DNA of 64,000 nucleotides, taken from the NCBI RefSeq assembly GCF_021608135.1, contig NZ_JAKIHL010000006.1, forward strand, positions 30,961-94,960, read 5' to 3'. How positions within the stretch are numbered: position 1 is the first letter of the stretch; the number at the start of each line of letters is the position of its first letter. Positions 34,788 to 42,944 of this stretch are shown piece by piece. The notes under the pieces were generated by a model. It worked only from the letters and a program-made list of their open reading frames with translations. It was not told the DNA's origin and did not search any database. The position numbers and the translations under genes are program-made. This DNA is from Microaerobacter geothermalis. GTDB lineage: Bacteria; Bacillota; Bacilli; DSM-22679.

Positions 34788-35591
34788 TCAATCCATAATA
34801 TTTTCTAGTCCGTACACTAACCCATGAAGTTCCATTACTTTTTTGATTGCCAGATTTACCCCAGGCATAAATCCTTCCCTGTGAATTGAATCATGCCTAA
34901 TAGTAAGGGTTTGTCCAAGACTTCCAAAAATCACTTCCTGATGGGCTACAAGTCCTGGGAGTCGGACACTATGTATACGAAATCCGTCCATATATCCTCC
35001 ACGGCTTCCTTCAATTAATTCCTTTTCATTTGGTTGCCCCTGTTTCAGCTCGTTACGGACTTTCCTGATTAATTCTGCTGTCTTGATCGCGGTTCCTGAA
35101 GGAGCATCCAGTTTCTGATCATGATGAAGCTCAATAATCTCTACGTGAGGCATGTATTTGGCCGCCATTTCTGAGAATTTCATCATCAATACCGCACCTA
35201 TCGCAAAGTTTGGTGCCACCAAGGCACTGATTCCACTCTCTCTGCACAGTTTGTCCAATTCGGATAATTCATCGTGGGAAAGACCTGTCGTCCCAACAAC
35301 CGGATGAACTCCTGACGCAATGGCGACCTCCATATTCCTTTTGACGACATGAGGAGTGGTAAAATCAACCATAACCTTTGCCTTTGATTCTAATAGGGCA
35401 ATCTCCAATTGATCCTGAATTTTCACACCTAAGGTCCCCAATCCTAAAATTTCACCAATATCTTCACCTACATGCTTGGCATCGATGGCAGCAGCTAACG
35501 TTAGTTCCGGATCTCTTACCACCATTTTCACAACTTCCTGTCCCATTCTACCCAGAGCACCTGTTACAGCAACACGAACTGTATTCAACAT
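34788..35591 (-). CDS. dapB: 4-hydroxy-tetrahydrodipicolinate reductase
   Basis: An NAD(P)H-dependent step to diaminopimelate and lysine, and hence peptidoglycan. The 267-residue protein shows VAVTGALGRMGQEVV (Rossmann loop), VVGTTGLSHDEL, APNFAIGAVLMMKFSE, and the catalytic EIIELHHDQKLDAPSGTA (in part). ATG 35591 has the consensus AAGGAGGTAAAT upstream; the longer frame to 35630 has none. A short repeat copy lies between it and the upstream mazG gene. Confidence 0.95.
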   Translation of the reverse strand: MLNTVRVAVTGALGRMGQEVVKMVVRDPELTLAAAIDAKHVGEDIGEILGLGTLGVKIQDQLEIALLESKAKVMVDFTTPHVVKRNMEVAIASGVHPVVGTTGLSHDELSELDKLCRESGISALVAPNFAIGAVLMMKFSEMAAKYMPHVEIIELHHDQKLDAPSGTAIKTAELIRKVRNELKQGQPNEKELIEGSRGGYMDGFRIHSVRLPGLVAHQEVIFGSLGQTLTIRHDSIHREGFMPGVNLAIKKVMELHGLVYGLENIMD

Positions 35592-35637
35592 ATTTACCTC
35601 CTTGTAATAAGAGTATTTGCTTCGTTTCATTCTCCTA

Positions 35638-35696
35638 TTGCAGCGGAACTAGAGATTTCGCTACGAGCGTGTAGATGTTTAGTTCCGCATCTATAG
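35638..35696. repeat. Short palindromic-element remnant (two tips)
   Basis: GCGGAACTAGAG and TTTAGTTCC-GCATCTATAG flank only about 25 bp (TTTCGCTACGAGCGTGTAGA), so both tips remain and the core is deleted. It lies between mazG and dapB. Confidence 0.7.
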
Positions 35697-35739
35697 AATA
35701 ATTATACTGTAATAAAGATTTTACCGCTGTACAAGTCAA

Positions 35740-36081
35740 TTAATGATCTCTCACTATTCTTGTCCACCTATTTGCATCCCTCGTATTATACTTATCCATC
35801 ATTTGATAAAAAGCCGTCTCCAAATCTATTTGAAGGGAATTAGCAAAGCAGACGATAATAAACATACAGTCGGCAAGCTCCATAGAAAGGCTTGATTCCG
35901 CTTCTGTCGGTTTCTTTTTTTTGTGTCCAAACTGATGGGTAACTTCCCTCGCTAATTCTCCTACTTCTTCGGCCATTCTGGCCATTAGTTCAAGGGGAGG
36001 AAAGTAACCTTCCTTAAATTGAGTGATATATTGATCTACCACTTGCTGCATTTCCCTTATGGTTAATTCTTTATTCTCCAT
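35740..36081 (-). CDS. MazG-like nucleotide pyrophosphohydrolase (YpjD)
   Basis: The 113-residue all-alpha NTP-PPase has the metal motif EEVGELAREV (ExxE) and the second EADCMF-like element in SMELADCMFIIVCFANSL. Length and position next to dapB match B. subtilis YpjD. It probably hydrolyses non-canonical or surplus nucleoside triphosphates. ATG 36081 follows AGGAGGGTG. It is divergent from the YitT gene. Confidence 0.9.
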   Translation of the reverse strand: MENKELTIREMQQVVDQYITQFKEGYFPPLELMARMAEEVGELAREVTHQFGHKKKKPTEAESSLSMELADCMFIIVCFANSLQIDLETAFYQMMDKYNTRDANRWTRIVRDH

Positions 36082-36111
36082 CCTTCACCCTCCTCTGCCA
36101 CCATCATAAGG

Positions 36112-36141
36112 TTGATTTTGCCAAAATGCAAACGATATAAT
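36112..36141 (+). promoter_or_regulatory. Sigma-A promoter of the YitT gene
   Basis: TTGATT (36112-36117), an 18-bp spacer and a consensus TATAAT (36136-36141) lie 30 bp upstream of the start codon. It is followed by an AGAAAGAAGGGG ribosome-binding site. Confidence 0.8.
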
Positions 36142-36170
36142 ACTTTTGTTACATAGAAAGAAGGGGTTAT

Positions 36171-37040
36171 ATGGACATTTTAAAAAAAATAAAGGGAAAA
36201 AACATCCTTGCCATTCTTCTAGGTACAGCTATCTTTTCATTCGGCATTAATTATTTTACAATTGCTAATCAATTGGCTGAAGGGGGATTTACCGGAATAA
36301 CCCTCTTGCTCAAATACGTTTTTAACTTCGATCCGGCCATTTCAAATCTTATTCTTAACCTGCCGTTATTTTTTATCGGCTGGAAGATATTGGGTAGGGT
36401 TACAATGATCTATACTATCATTGGAACCTTATCCGTATCCTTATTCCTCTGGCTGTTTTCCAGTTTCCAAGATCCGATTCCCAATGATCTGTTGTTGGCC
36501 GCCCTTTATGCGGGAGTAACAGTAGGATTTGGACTGGGAATTGTTTTCCGTTTTGGTGGCACCACTGGCGGCGTTGATATTATCGCGCGGCTGGCGCACA
36601 AATATTTGGGATGGAGTATCGGGAGAACCATGTTCCTCTTTGATTTTGCCGTAATTACACTTTCTCTTATCTACTTGGACAGAGAAAGGGCCATGTATAC
36701 ATTGGTGGCTGTCTTTGTCGGGGCAAGGGTGATTGATTTTGTCCAAGAAGGAGCCTATGCTGCCAAAGCCTGCATGATTATTTCCGACTCAGCCTCCGAA
36801 ATTGCCGAAGAAATATTGCATTCAATGGAAAGAGGAGCCACCATGCTCAAAGGCCGCGGCGGTTATACCGGAATGGATCGGGAAGTTCTCTATTGTGTGA
36901 TAAGCAGAGGTGAATTAATGAGGCTGAAAAGCATTGTACATTCCATTGATCCCCATGCTTTTGTCGTTGTAAGTGACGCCCATGATGTCCTCGGCGAAGG
37001 ATTTACATTAGACGGAAATAAGATGCCAATTGAAAGGTAA
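36171..37040 (+). CDS. YitT-family integral membrane protein (YpjC-like)
   Basis: 289 residues: five or six membrane helices over about 1-175 (ILAILLGTAIFSFGINYF, LILNLPLFFIGWKI, GVTVGFGLGIVFRFGG, and others), with the conserved FGGTTGGVDIIARLAHKY motif. A cytosolic DUF2179 domain forms the C-terminal ~85 residues (RGATMLKGRGGYTGMDREVLYCVISRGE, in part). The position next to mazG matches B. subtilis ypjC. Transport function is suspected, not shown. It has its own promoter and a shared convergent terminator. Confidence 0.9.
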   Translation: MDILKKIKGKNILAILLGTAIFSFGINYFTIANQLAEGGFTGITLLLKYVFNFDPAISNLILNLPLFFIGWKILGRVTMIYTIIGTLSVSLFLWLFSSFQDPIPNDLLLAALYAGVTVGFGLGIVFRFGGTTGGVDIIARLAHKYLGWSIGRTMFLFDFAVITLSLIYLDRERAMYTLVAVFVGARVIDFVQEGAYAAKACMIISDSASEIAEEILHSMERGATMLKGRGGYTGMDREVLYCVISRGELMRLKSIVHSIDPHAFVVVSDAHDVLGEGFTLDGNKMPIER

Positions 37041-37070
37041 AAGCGGATAAGATGTTTTTTTCATATGGAC

Positions 37071-37115
37071 ATAACAAAACATCCATGACCCTTCGAGTCA
37101 TGGATGTTTTGTTAT
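37071..37115. terminator. Perfect 19-bp convergent hairpin
   Basis: 37071-37089 pairs perfectly with 37097-37115 around CCTTCGA, with T-rich ends. It separates the YitT gene (plus) from the YugP-like gene (minus). The centre (ACATCCATGACC...GTCATGGATGT) resembles the arm hairpin of the palindromic elements. Confidence 0.85.
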
Positions 37116-37138
37116 GATCTAAATAATCTAATGTTGAC

Positions 37139-37825
37139 TTACTCCTCTTGAGAGTTGAAGATCAACAACAAACGGACCAATTCAAGGGCTGACATCAAAG
37201 CGCCGGCTACATAGGTTAATGCAGCCGCATTTAATACTTTTCTGGCTCCCCGTTCCTCTACATTACGAAGGATTCCCAAGGAAACCATCTGACTCATGGC
37301 CCGAGAGCTTGCATTAAATTCTACAGGTAAAGTGACGACCTGGAATAATAGGGCTGCGGTGAATAAAAGGATTCCCAACAGCATCAGCTTAGGACCAAAG
37401 AAAAATCCGGCAAGAAATAATGGGAATGCCGCCATAGAACCGATATTGGCAACAGGAAATAGAGAGTGACGAAAACGCAAGAAAGAATAATCCTGGGCAT
37501 CCTGTAAGGCATGACCACATTCGTGAGCGGCAATGGCAGCGGCTGCCAAGGATCTCCCGTAATAATTTCCACTGGAAAGGCGAACCGTTTTATCCCTTGG
37601 ATCATAATGATCTGTTAATGTTCCCGGAGTTTCTTCCACCCGAACATCATATAATCCGTTGGAGTCCAAGATTGCTCGTGCAATTTCAGCACCTGTTCGG
37701 TATGAGGAAGATTCTACCTCGGAATATTTGTTGTAAGCGGATCGGACTTTGAATTGAGCGTAAATCGCCAATGCTAAGGCAGGTAATACAATAATCATAG
37801 TTGGGTCCCAAAAGAAAAATGGCAT
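37139..37825 (-). CDS. YugP-like neutral zinc metallopeptidase (membrane)
   Basis: 228 residues with the HExxH zinc motif AAHECGHALQDAQ, an upstream segment (VRVEETPGTLTDHYDPRDKTVRLSSG, in part) and at least three membrane helices (IIVLPALALAIYAQF; LFPVANIGSMAAFPLFLAGFF; LMLLGILLFTAALLFQ). This matches the YugP family. ATG 37825 follows AAAGGAGG. It is preceded by a complete yybP-ykoY riboswitch and terminator with a consensus promoter, so expression should rise with Mn(II). Peptidase activity is inferred; the substrate is unknown. Confidence 0.87.
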   Translation of the reverse strand: MPFFFWDPTMIIVLPALALAIYAQFKVRSAYNKYSEVESSSYRTGAEIARAILDSNGLYDVRVEETPGTLTDHYDPRDKTVRLSSGNYYGRSLAAAAIAAHECGHALQDAQDYSFLRFRHSLFPVANIGSMAAFPLFLAGFFFGPKLMLLGILLFTAALLFQVVTLPVEFNASSRAMSQMVSLGILRNVEERGARKVLNAAALTYVAGALMSALELVRLLLIFNSQEE

Positions 37826-37864
37826 AATGAACTCCTCCTTTTTTACATATTAAAATTTAGTAAA

Positions 37865-37985
37865 AAAGACCTTCACCAACGAGTGATGAAGGTCTTGCTT
37901 GACAATGTCAGACAAAGCCGGGTTAACAACCGTACTGACGACTTTGTCACCGAATCGCTTCGGCAGCTACTCCCCTTACAACAAA
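37865..37985 (-). promoter_or_regulatory. yybP-ykoY manganese riboswitch with overlapping terminator
   Basis: Read on the minus strand, the aptamer has the hallmark loops: AAGGGGAGTAGC, then ACAAAGTCGTCA, ACCCGGCTTTGT, and GACATTGTCAAGCAAGACC. The 3' strand of P1 (AAGACCTTCA) is also the 5' half of the terminator stem (37866-37875 with 37887-37896, then T6), so Mn(II) binding should block termination, an ON switch. It lies 40 bp upstream of the YugP-like gene. Confidence 0.92.
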
Positions 37986-37986
37986 A

Positions 37987-38015
37987 ATTATATTTGCTTG
38001 TATGTTTAATGTCAA
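37987..38015 (-). promoter_or_regulatory. Consensus sigma-A promoter for the manganese riboswitch
   Basis: On the minus strand, TTGACA (38010-38015), a 17-bp spacer and TATAAT (37987-37992) match consensus exactly. The aptamer begins at the predicted transcription start. Confidence 0.92.
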
Positions 38016-38025
38016 GAAAGAGAGT

Positions 38026-38121
38026 TTTTTCACCTCTATATTTTCTCCATCCAACATAAGTTAATACCAGAATAATGGAAGAAGAAGCGCCGGCGATTAA
38101 AAACAGAATTTGATCATATAT
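38026..38121 (-). pseudogene. Probable ypjB C-terminal remnant
   Basis: In the +1 frame relative to the ypjA tail, the minus strand encodes a membrane helix with a basic end: YDQILFLIAGASSSIILVL followed by TYVGWRKYRGEK. This resembles the single C-terminal membrane anchor of the sporulation protein YpjB, which lies between ypjA and ypjC in B. subtilis. No start or body of the gene is left. A repeat tip abuts it at 38121-38131, so element insertion or excision may have removed the rest. Confidence 0.4.
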
Positions 38122-38701
38122 GTTTAGTTCCGAATCTAAAAATCATCCATATGCTAAAGAAACTTAATATAAGAGTTGCCCATCCGACTATATGGTCAAA
38201 GGGTTCCATAATTCCGGGAAGCCATGGATGAATATCCAATAAATAATCCATTCCATCATTCCACAACACCCATATTGAGGCAATCAGAAGATGTATTCCT
38301 TTAAACCGGTAATAAGGTGAATAAAGCAATGCTTCTATAGCCATTCCTCCATGGGAAAACATGAGCATGTAATCGGTAAAGACCAAGTTATCCCCCATGA
38401 GTGCTCCTGCCAGTATAATCCCCACAGCCCATATTCCGTATTTCACTTGGGTAACCGCTGCCAGGGCCTCAATAGTAGGAAAGTGCTTTCCTATGATGAA
38501 AAATAATAAGACCAGTGTAAATAAGCCGCTCGCAGTGGGACTGTCCGGAACAAAGAAACGTAACCATCCGGGTGAAGTGTTAATCAATTGATTTTTATAC
38601 CAAATAAATCCATAGATGGTTCCTAGAAAATTAATGATAAATAGTGTCCATAAAAACCATTTCTTCATCAATGAAACCTTTAACCAATTCCAAATGCACA
38701 T
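38114..38701 (-). CDS. DUF1405 integral membrane protein YpjA
   Basis: About 195 residues with five or six membrane helices (WFLWTLFIINFLGTIYGFI, ASGLFTLVLLFFIIG, YGIWAVGIILAGALMG, and others) and the family motifs YGFIWYKNQL and SHGGMAIEALLY. It is adjacent to qcrC as in B. subtilis. I chose ATG 38701, preceded by AGGGGATG, over the 38761 frame start. The last seven codons (RFGTKHI plus stop) are read from a repeat-element tip, so the native C-terminus has been replaced. Confidence 0.82.
   Translation of the reverse strand: MCIWNWLKVSLMKKWFLWTLFIINFLGTIYGFIWYKNQLINTSPGWLRFFVPDSPTASGLFTLVLLFFIIGKHFPTIEALAAVTQVKYGIWAVGIILAGALMGDNLVFTDYMLMFSHGGMAIEALLYSPYYRFKGIHLLIASIWVLWNDGMDYLLDIHPWLPGIMEPFDHIVGWATLILSFFSIWMIFRFGTKHI
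38118..38140. repeat. Single-tip remnant of the palindromic element
   Basis: GTTTAGTTCC-GAATCTAAAAATC is one tip with its outer flank. Read on the other strand it is GGAACTAAACATATATGA and ends the ypjA gene. Confidence 0.65.
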
Positions 38702-38765
38702 ACAAGCATCCCCTATTCTCCTGACTTTTACAAATTTTATGTCCATTTTACCGTTTTTCATGGCG

Positions 38766-38802
38766 AAAAAAAAGCTGAATGCAGAAGCAATCAGCTTTTT
38801 TT
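38766..38802 (-). terminator. Terminator of qcrABC
   Basis: AAAAAAAGCTGA and TCAGCTTTTTTT pair around ATGCAGAAGCAA; both flanks give T tracts. It lies 24 bp past the qcrC stop. A lone GGAACTAAAA tip (38811-38820) sits between. Confidence 0.82.
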
Positions 38803-38825
38803 ATTGAAATGGAACTAAAAACGGA

Positions 38826-39608
38826 TTATTTCTGGTTCGCTAAAAAGTCGGACAGCTTTTGCAAGTCGTCGTCTGAACCGGAGAATAAACCTCCAGGCAT
38901 GGCTCCCCGTCCATCTGTGATAACTGCTTTAATCTCGTCGGCACTTAAACGTGAACCCACATCCTTTAAAGCTGGAATCCCTGCAGCCGGATTTCCCGAC
39001 ATGTCCGCCCCGTGACAACTTTGACAAGAAGCTTGGCTGGCCCAAACTTGTGCTCCGGGATCATCCGACACAATTACCTCGGCTTTTGGACTACCTGAGC
39101 CACCGGCAGCTTCCAGCTGTGCTTCATGTTCATCAATAGCAGCCCAAGACAAATAAAATATAGAGACAATCGCAAGGAGCATTAACGCAGTTGCAACCGG
39201 ACGCTTGCTTGGCCGACGCTCTTTGCCCCTATCGAGCCATGGAGCCAATAAAAGAGCACCAAAGAAAAGTCCTGGAAAAACTACAGTTCCTAATACCGTA
39301 TAATCTCCGGATACATATTTATACTTTAGAAATTGATATAAGAATAAGAAATACCAGTCTGGCAATGGAATATATGATGAATTCGTCGGGTCAGCCTTAG
39401 CTTCTAATGGCGGCTCTTCACTCACCGTTAAGATGAGAAAGCCCATTAAACCAACGACAGCGACCATCCACTCTTTCAACAGGAAATTCGGCCAAAAAGG
39501 CTCAGTTTTCCCTGGATATTCAGAATAATCTCTTGGTATATTAGGCACCCGCTTCGCAGGAACCCTTGAGTCACCTACATACTCAATATCTTTATCATGA
39601 TGAGCCAT
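38826..39608 (-). CDS. qcrC: Menaquinol:cytochrome c reductase subunit IV/cytochrome c fusion
   Basis: The 260-residue fusion has an N-terminal subunit IV-like part with three membrane helices (WMVAVVGLMGFLILTVS; YTVLGTVVFPGLFFGALLLAPW; VATALMLLAIVSIFYLSW, each in part) and PLPDWYFLFLYQFLKYK. A cytochrome c domain follows with haem motif CQSCH (195-199) and an AMPGGL methionine-ligand loop. It passes electrons from the b6c complex outward. Order qcrA-qcrB-qcrC is as in B. subtilis. Confidence 0.95.
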   Translation of the reverse strand: MAHHDKDIEYVGDSRVPAKRVPNIPRDYSEYPGKTEPFWPNFLLKEWMVAVVGLMGFLILTVSEEPPLEAKADPTNSSYIPLPDWYFLFLYQFLKYKYVSGDYTVLGTVVFPGLFFGALLLAPWLDRGKERRPSKRPVATALMLLAIVSIFYLSWAAIDEHEAQLEAAGGSGSPKAEVIVSDDPGAQVWASQASCQSCHGADMSGNPAAGIPALKDVGSRLSADEIKAVITDGRGAMPGGLFSGSDDDLQKLSDFLANQK

Positions 39609-39649
39609 TGCTTCTTTTACCCCCCTTATCTAATGGAGAATTTAATTTA

Positions 39650-40321
39650 TTATAGTGGTCCTGAAATTCCCTGACGGCGAATCATAACAAAGTGCGCTCC
39701 CAGTAAGCCCATCAATGCACCTGGCAAGAAGAATACATGAATTGCAAAGAAACGGGCTAATGTTTGAGCACCAACTATATCACCACCAACAAGAAGCCTT
39801 TTTATAAATTCCCCAATGAAAGGGACTGTGCCGGCAATTTCCACGCCAACCTTTGTGGCAAAATAAGCCTTATTGTCCCATGGGAGAAGGTAACCTGTAA
39901 ATCCAAGACCTAACATCACAAAGAAAATTAACATTCCAACAACCCAATTTAATTCACGAGGTTTCTTGTAAGCACCTTGGAAAAATACGCGAAGGGTATG
40001 TAAAAACATCATGACAATCACCAAGCTAGCTCCCCAGTGATGCATACCCCTTACAATCTGCCCAAAGGCCACTTCATTTGTGAGATATTTCACGCTGGCA
40101 TGAGCATTAATAATGTCAGGTACATAGTACATGGTTAAAAACATTCCAGATAGGAATTGAATGACAGTAATAAAAAAGGTTAAACCGCCAAAACAGTATA
40201 CAAAAGCGGAAAAGTGGTGGGCCGGATTTACATGTTCCGGCACTTCATGGTCGGCCATATCCCTCCATAAGGGGGTAATATTCAGGCGTTCATCCACCCA
40301 ATCATACAGTTTAGAAAACAT
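39650..40321 (-). CDS. qcrB: Menaquinol:cytochrome c reductase cytochrome b subunit
   Basis: 223-residue b6-type subunit with four membrane helices. Haem-ligand His pairs lie in GQIVRGMHHWGASLVIVMMFLHTLRVF (in part) and in the fourth helix (ARFFAIHVFFLPGALMGLLGAHFV, in part); LGFTGYLLPWDNKAYFA is the quinone-site segment. It is the core of the proton-motive complex. ATG 40321 follows GAGGGGG, 3 bp after qcrA. Confidence 0.96.
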   Translation of the reverse strand: MFSKLYDWVDERLNITPLWRDMADHEVPEHVNPAHHFSAFVYCFGGLTFFITVIQFLSGMFLTMYYVPDIINAHASVKYLTNEVAFGQIVRGMHHWGASLVIVMMFLHTLRVFFQGAYKKPRELNWVVGMLIFFVMLGLGFTGYLLPWDNKAYFATKVGVEIAGTVPFIGEFIKRLLVGGDIVGAQTLARFFAIHVFFLPGALMGLLGAHFVMIRRQGISGPL

Positions 40322-40324
40322 TTA

Positions 40325-40846
40325 TTATACCCCCTCTCTTGGGTATGCTTTACCCACATACAACTTTCCATCTTTCACTTCATGCTCAAACTGCCAGAGC
40401 GGAGCTCTCGGCGGTGTACCGGCAATATTGATGCCATCTTCGGTATACCGTCCAAAATGGCATGGACAGAAGAATTCATTCTTTTTCGCCGGATCGGGAT
40501 TGGTGTTCCATGAAACCTGGCAACCCAAGTGGGTACAAATTGTGGAAAGAACCATGATGTCATCCTCACCACGAACCCTGACGAATGCAGACTTCACCTC
40601 TTCCGATTCGTACCATCCGTCTTTCTCTTTTACTTTAAACTGGATGGTTTTCCACTCCTCGTTAAACTGATCGATGCTTCCCACGGCCACTTTATCCGTT
40701 TCCGCTCCCGCTTTTAAAGCAGGATCAACGGCGAAACGAACCATAGGAACCAACATACCGGCAGCTAAAAAACCGCCCACTCCGGTCAAAGTGTAAGTTA
40801 GGAACTGTCTTCTAGATACACTTTGATCCTTTTCTTTTTCACTCAT
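40325..40846 (-). CDS. qcrA: Menaquinol:cytochrome c reductase Rieske iron-sulfur subunit
   Basis: 173 residues with a twin-arginine-like SRRQFLTYTLTGVGGFLAAG membrane anchor and the 2Fe-2S motifs CTHLGC (104-109) and CPCHFG (127-132). ATG 40846, behind GGAGG, is chosen over the frame start at 40900. It is the first gene of qcrABC, driven by a good sigma-A promoter about 70 bp upstream. Confidence 0.95.
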   Translation of the reverse strand: MSEKEKDQSVSRRQFLTYTLTGVGGFLAAGMLVPMVRFAVDPALKAGAETDKVAVGSIDQFNEEWKTIQFKVKEKDGWYESEEVKSAFVRVRGEDDIMVLSTICTHLGCQVSWNTNPDPAKKNEFFCPCHFGRYTEDGINIAGTPPRAPLWQFEHEVKDGKLYVGKAYPREGV

Positions 40847-40917
40847 CCTTCTAACCCTCCCTATATGAAAGTCACGTCCCTCATAGGACCATTCGCACAC
40901 AAAACTAGGACATAATC

Positions 40918-40946
40918 ATAATAGCTTACCCACTATTTTCCGTCAA
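40918..40946 (-). promoter_or_regulatory. Sigma-A promoter of qcrABC
   Basis: On the minus strand, TTGACG (40941-40946), a 17-bp spacer and TATTAT (40918-40923) lie about 70 bp upstream of the qcrA start. Confidence 0.8.
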
Positions 40947-41059
40947 GGAATATCATGTACTAAATGGAATAAACTATTCATTTTCCTTCACAATTTTATA
41001 GAAGAGGAACTGAATTTCGGAGCTTAAAAATATCTGGGGGATTTTTCTACAGAATAAAT

Positions 41060-42928
41060 TTAGTCAATTTTTAGAGATGCTAGAAAAAGCTCCACATCAT
41101 CAGGAGAACCGACAAATGTGACGTAATCCCCTTTTTCCAGAATGGTATTCCCATGGGGGACAATAGGTTCACCTTCACGGAATAATGAAAGTATAAGGAT
41201 GGTAGCCGGTAAATGGAGTGACTTTATCGCCTTTCCCGCCCATTGGTCATTCGTTAAAATACCTTCTTCTATTATCCAATTTTTCCTTTCCTCTGTAATT
41301 AATGAAAATGCTTTGGGATTACGAATGAGATTTTCCAAGACCAGTTCAGCCGCACGGCTTGGCCTGATGACATGAATTCCCCTTGCTTCCAGAGAAATAG
41401 CATCCTTCTCATTGGAGGTGACAACGAAAATATTACCATAATTTATATTTTTCTCTAACTCCGAAGCTACCCTGTAGTTATATTCTTCTACTTCCGTTGC
41501 TACAACCACGATGTCCGCTTTTTCTATATTCAGATGATATAATGCTTCATTTACATGATCAACATTTCGGGGGATCACCTTGATTCGGTTCTCTTTAATT
41601 AATCCTGTTTTCGTCTCATCAACAGCCAAATGGGTAATGTTTTTGTATATGGTTTTTAACCGTTTTGATAAATATAGTGCTGTTTCACTAACGCCTATAA
41701 TCACGATGGATTTTTCATTTTCCTGCTTTTCTGCCGGAGCCAGTCGCTGAAAAATCATTGGGCTTAAAGTGACTGTAATTATGGCAACCAAAATAATAGC
41801 CGAGTTAACAGAAACATCAATTAACCCTAATTCCAATGCAATACTGGATGCAGCAATAATTAAGCTTAATCTGGAAGAAACTAAAAAACCAGAGCTAATC
41901 GTTTCCCGCCAGGAATATGAAAAACGATAAATCATCGTAGGAATGATTTTTACCAAATAGGCGGCTAATAACAGTAACGGTATCAACCATAAGGCTCTGT
42001 ATGAATTTATTAACATGGATAAATCAAAATTGACACCGATATGAATAAAGAAAATAGGAATAAAAAAACCGTATCCGATGGCATCTAATTTCAAATGAAG
42101 TTCCGTTTCATGTCGTTTTGATATTAATGAAACGATCACTCCAGCCAAAAATGCACCCAGAATAATTACCTCTTTTCCTAATTGCTGGGACAAAGAGACC
42201 AAGACTAAAATAAGAAAGAAAGAACCCCTTACCTTAATTTGTGATGTGGCATGGGCCAATTTATCAATGATATGTAACTTAGATAAAAACTTGCTAATGC
42301 GATAAAGTAAAAAGAAAACAACGAACAGAATTAAGATGAGTAGAATTTCAGCAACTCTTCCCCCTTTTTCTATGGAAACAACGACGGTAATTAAAACCAT
42401 AGTAATAAAGTCGGCAAAAAGGGCTGATAATAAAATTGTTTGTCCAAGGGGGGTCCCTGCCATTTTTTTTTCCTTCAAAATAGGAACAACAACACCCAAG
42501 GATGTGGTTGATAAGATAAGAGTCATCAACCAATAGGAGCGAACCAAGCCATATTGATACAAAACATATGCAAAAGTAAAGGATATGGCAAGTGTTAGGA
42601 TAAATGTCCCCATCGCAAGCACAACAGGGTGATTTAACACATGACGTTTTTTGCTTTTAGCAGTAGGAGTGGATAGAAGATGAAAATCAATTTCAAGACC
42701 GGAAAGAAACATTAAATAAGCAAATCCAAAATCTGAGAGAAATGTTAAGTAGACATCTTCGGAAATTAAATTAAAGCCACTTTTTCCAACAATCATCCCT
42801 GCTATGATCTCTCCAACAACGATAGGAATGGAGATCTTGGGGATTTTGGCCAATATTAGCGGCACAAAAAAAGCAAGGGTTGTGATAATTAAAAGTGAAA
42901 TATAATTAAATTCAACAGCTTCATTCAT
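41060..42928 (-). CDS. CPA2-family monovalent cation:proton antiporter with TrkA domains
   Basis: 622 residues: about twelve membrane helices over 1-390 with the Na+/H+ exchanger fold (VVGEIIAGMIVGKSGF, GLEIDFHLL, STTSLGVVVPILKEKK, ILGAFLAGVIVSL). A TrkA-N/RCK-like domain follows (SIVIIGVSETALYLSKRLK, DIVVVATEVEEYNYRVA), then a TrkA-C domain (the last ~75 residues, AIKSLHLPATILIL). The RCK glycine motif is imperfect (GVSETA), so the ligand is unclear. It probably exports K+ or Na+ under regulation. It stands between qcrA and ypiF, a position with no such gene in B. subtilis. Confidence 0.88.
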   Translation of the reverse strand: MNEAVEFNYISLLIITTLAFFVPLILAKIPKISIPIVVGEIIAGMIVGKSGFNLISEDVYLTFLSDFGFAYLMFLSGLEIDFHLLSTPTAKSKKRHVLNHPVVLAMGTFILTLAISFTFAYVLYQYGLVRSYWLMTLILSTTSLGVVVPILKEKKMAGTPLGQTILLSALFADFITMVLITVVVSIEKGGRVAEILLILILFVVFFLLYRISKFLSKLHIIDKLAHATSQIKVRGSFFLILVLVSLSQQLGKEVIILGAFLAGVIVSLISKRHETELHLKLDAIGYGFFIPIFFIHIGVNFDLSMLINSYRALWLIPLLLLAAYLVKIIPTMIYRFSYSWRETISSGFLVSSRLSLIIAASSIALELGLIDVSVNSAIILVAIITVTLSPMIFQRLAPAEKQENEKSIVIIGVSETALYLSKRLKTIYKNITHLAVDETKTGLIKENRIKVIPRNVDHVNEALYHLNIEKADIVVVATEVEEYNYRVASELEKNINYGNIFVVTSNEKDAISLEARGIHVIRPSRAAELVLENLIRNPKAFSLITEERKNWIIEEGILTNDQWAGKAIKSLHLPATILILSLFREGEPIVPHGNTILEKGDYVTFVGSPDDVELFLASLKID

Positions 42929-42944
42929 ATATTATTCCCCTCAA

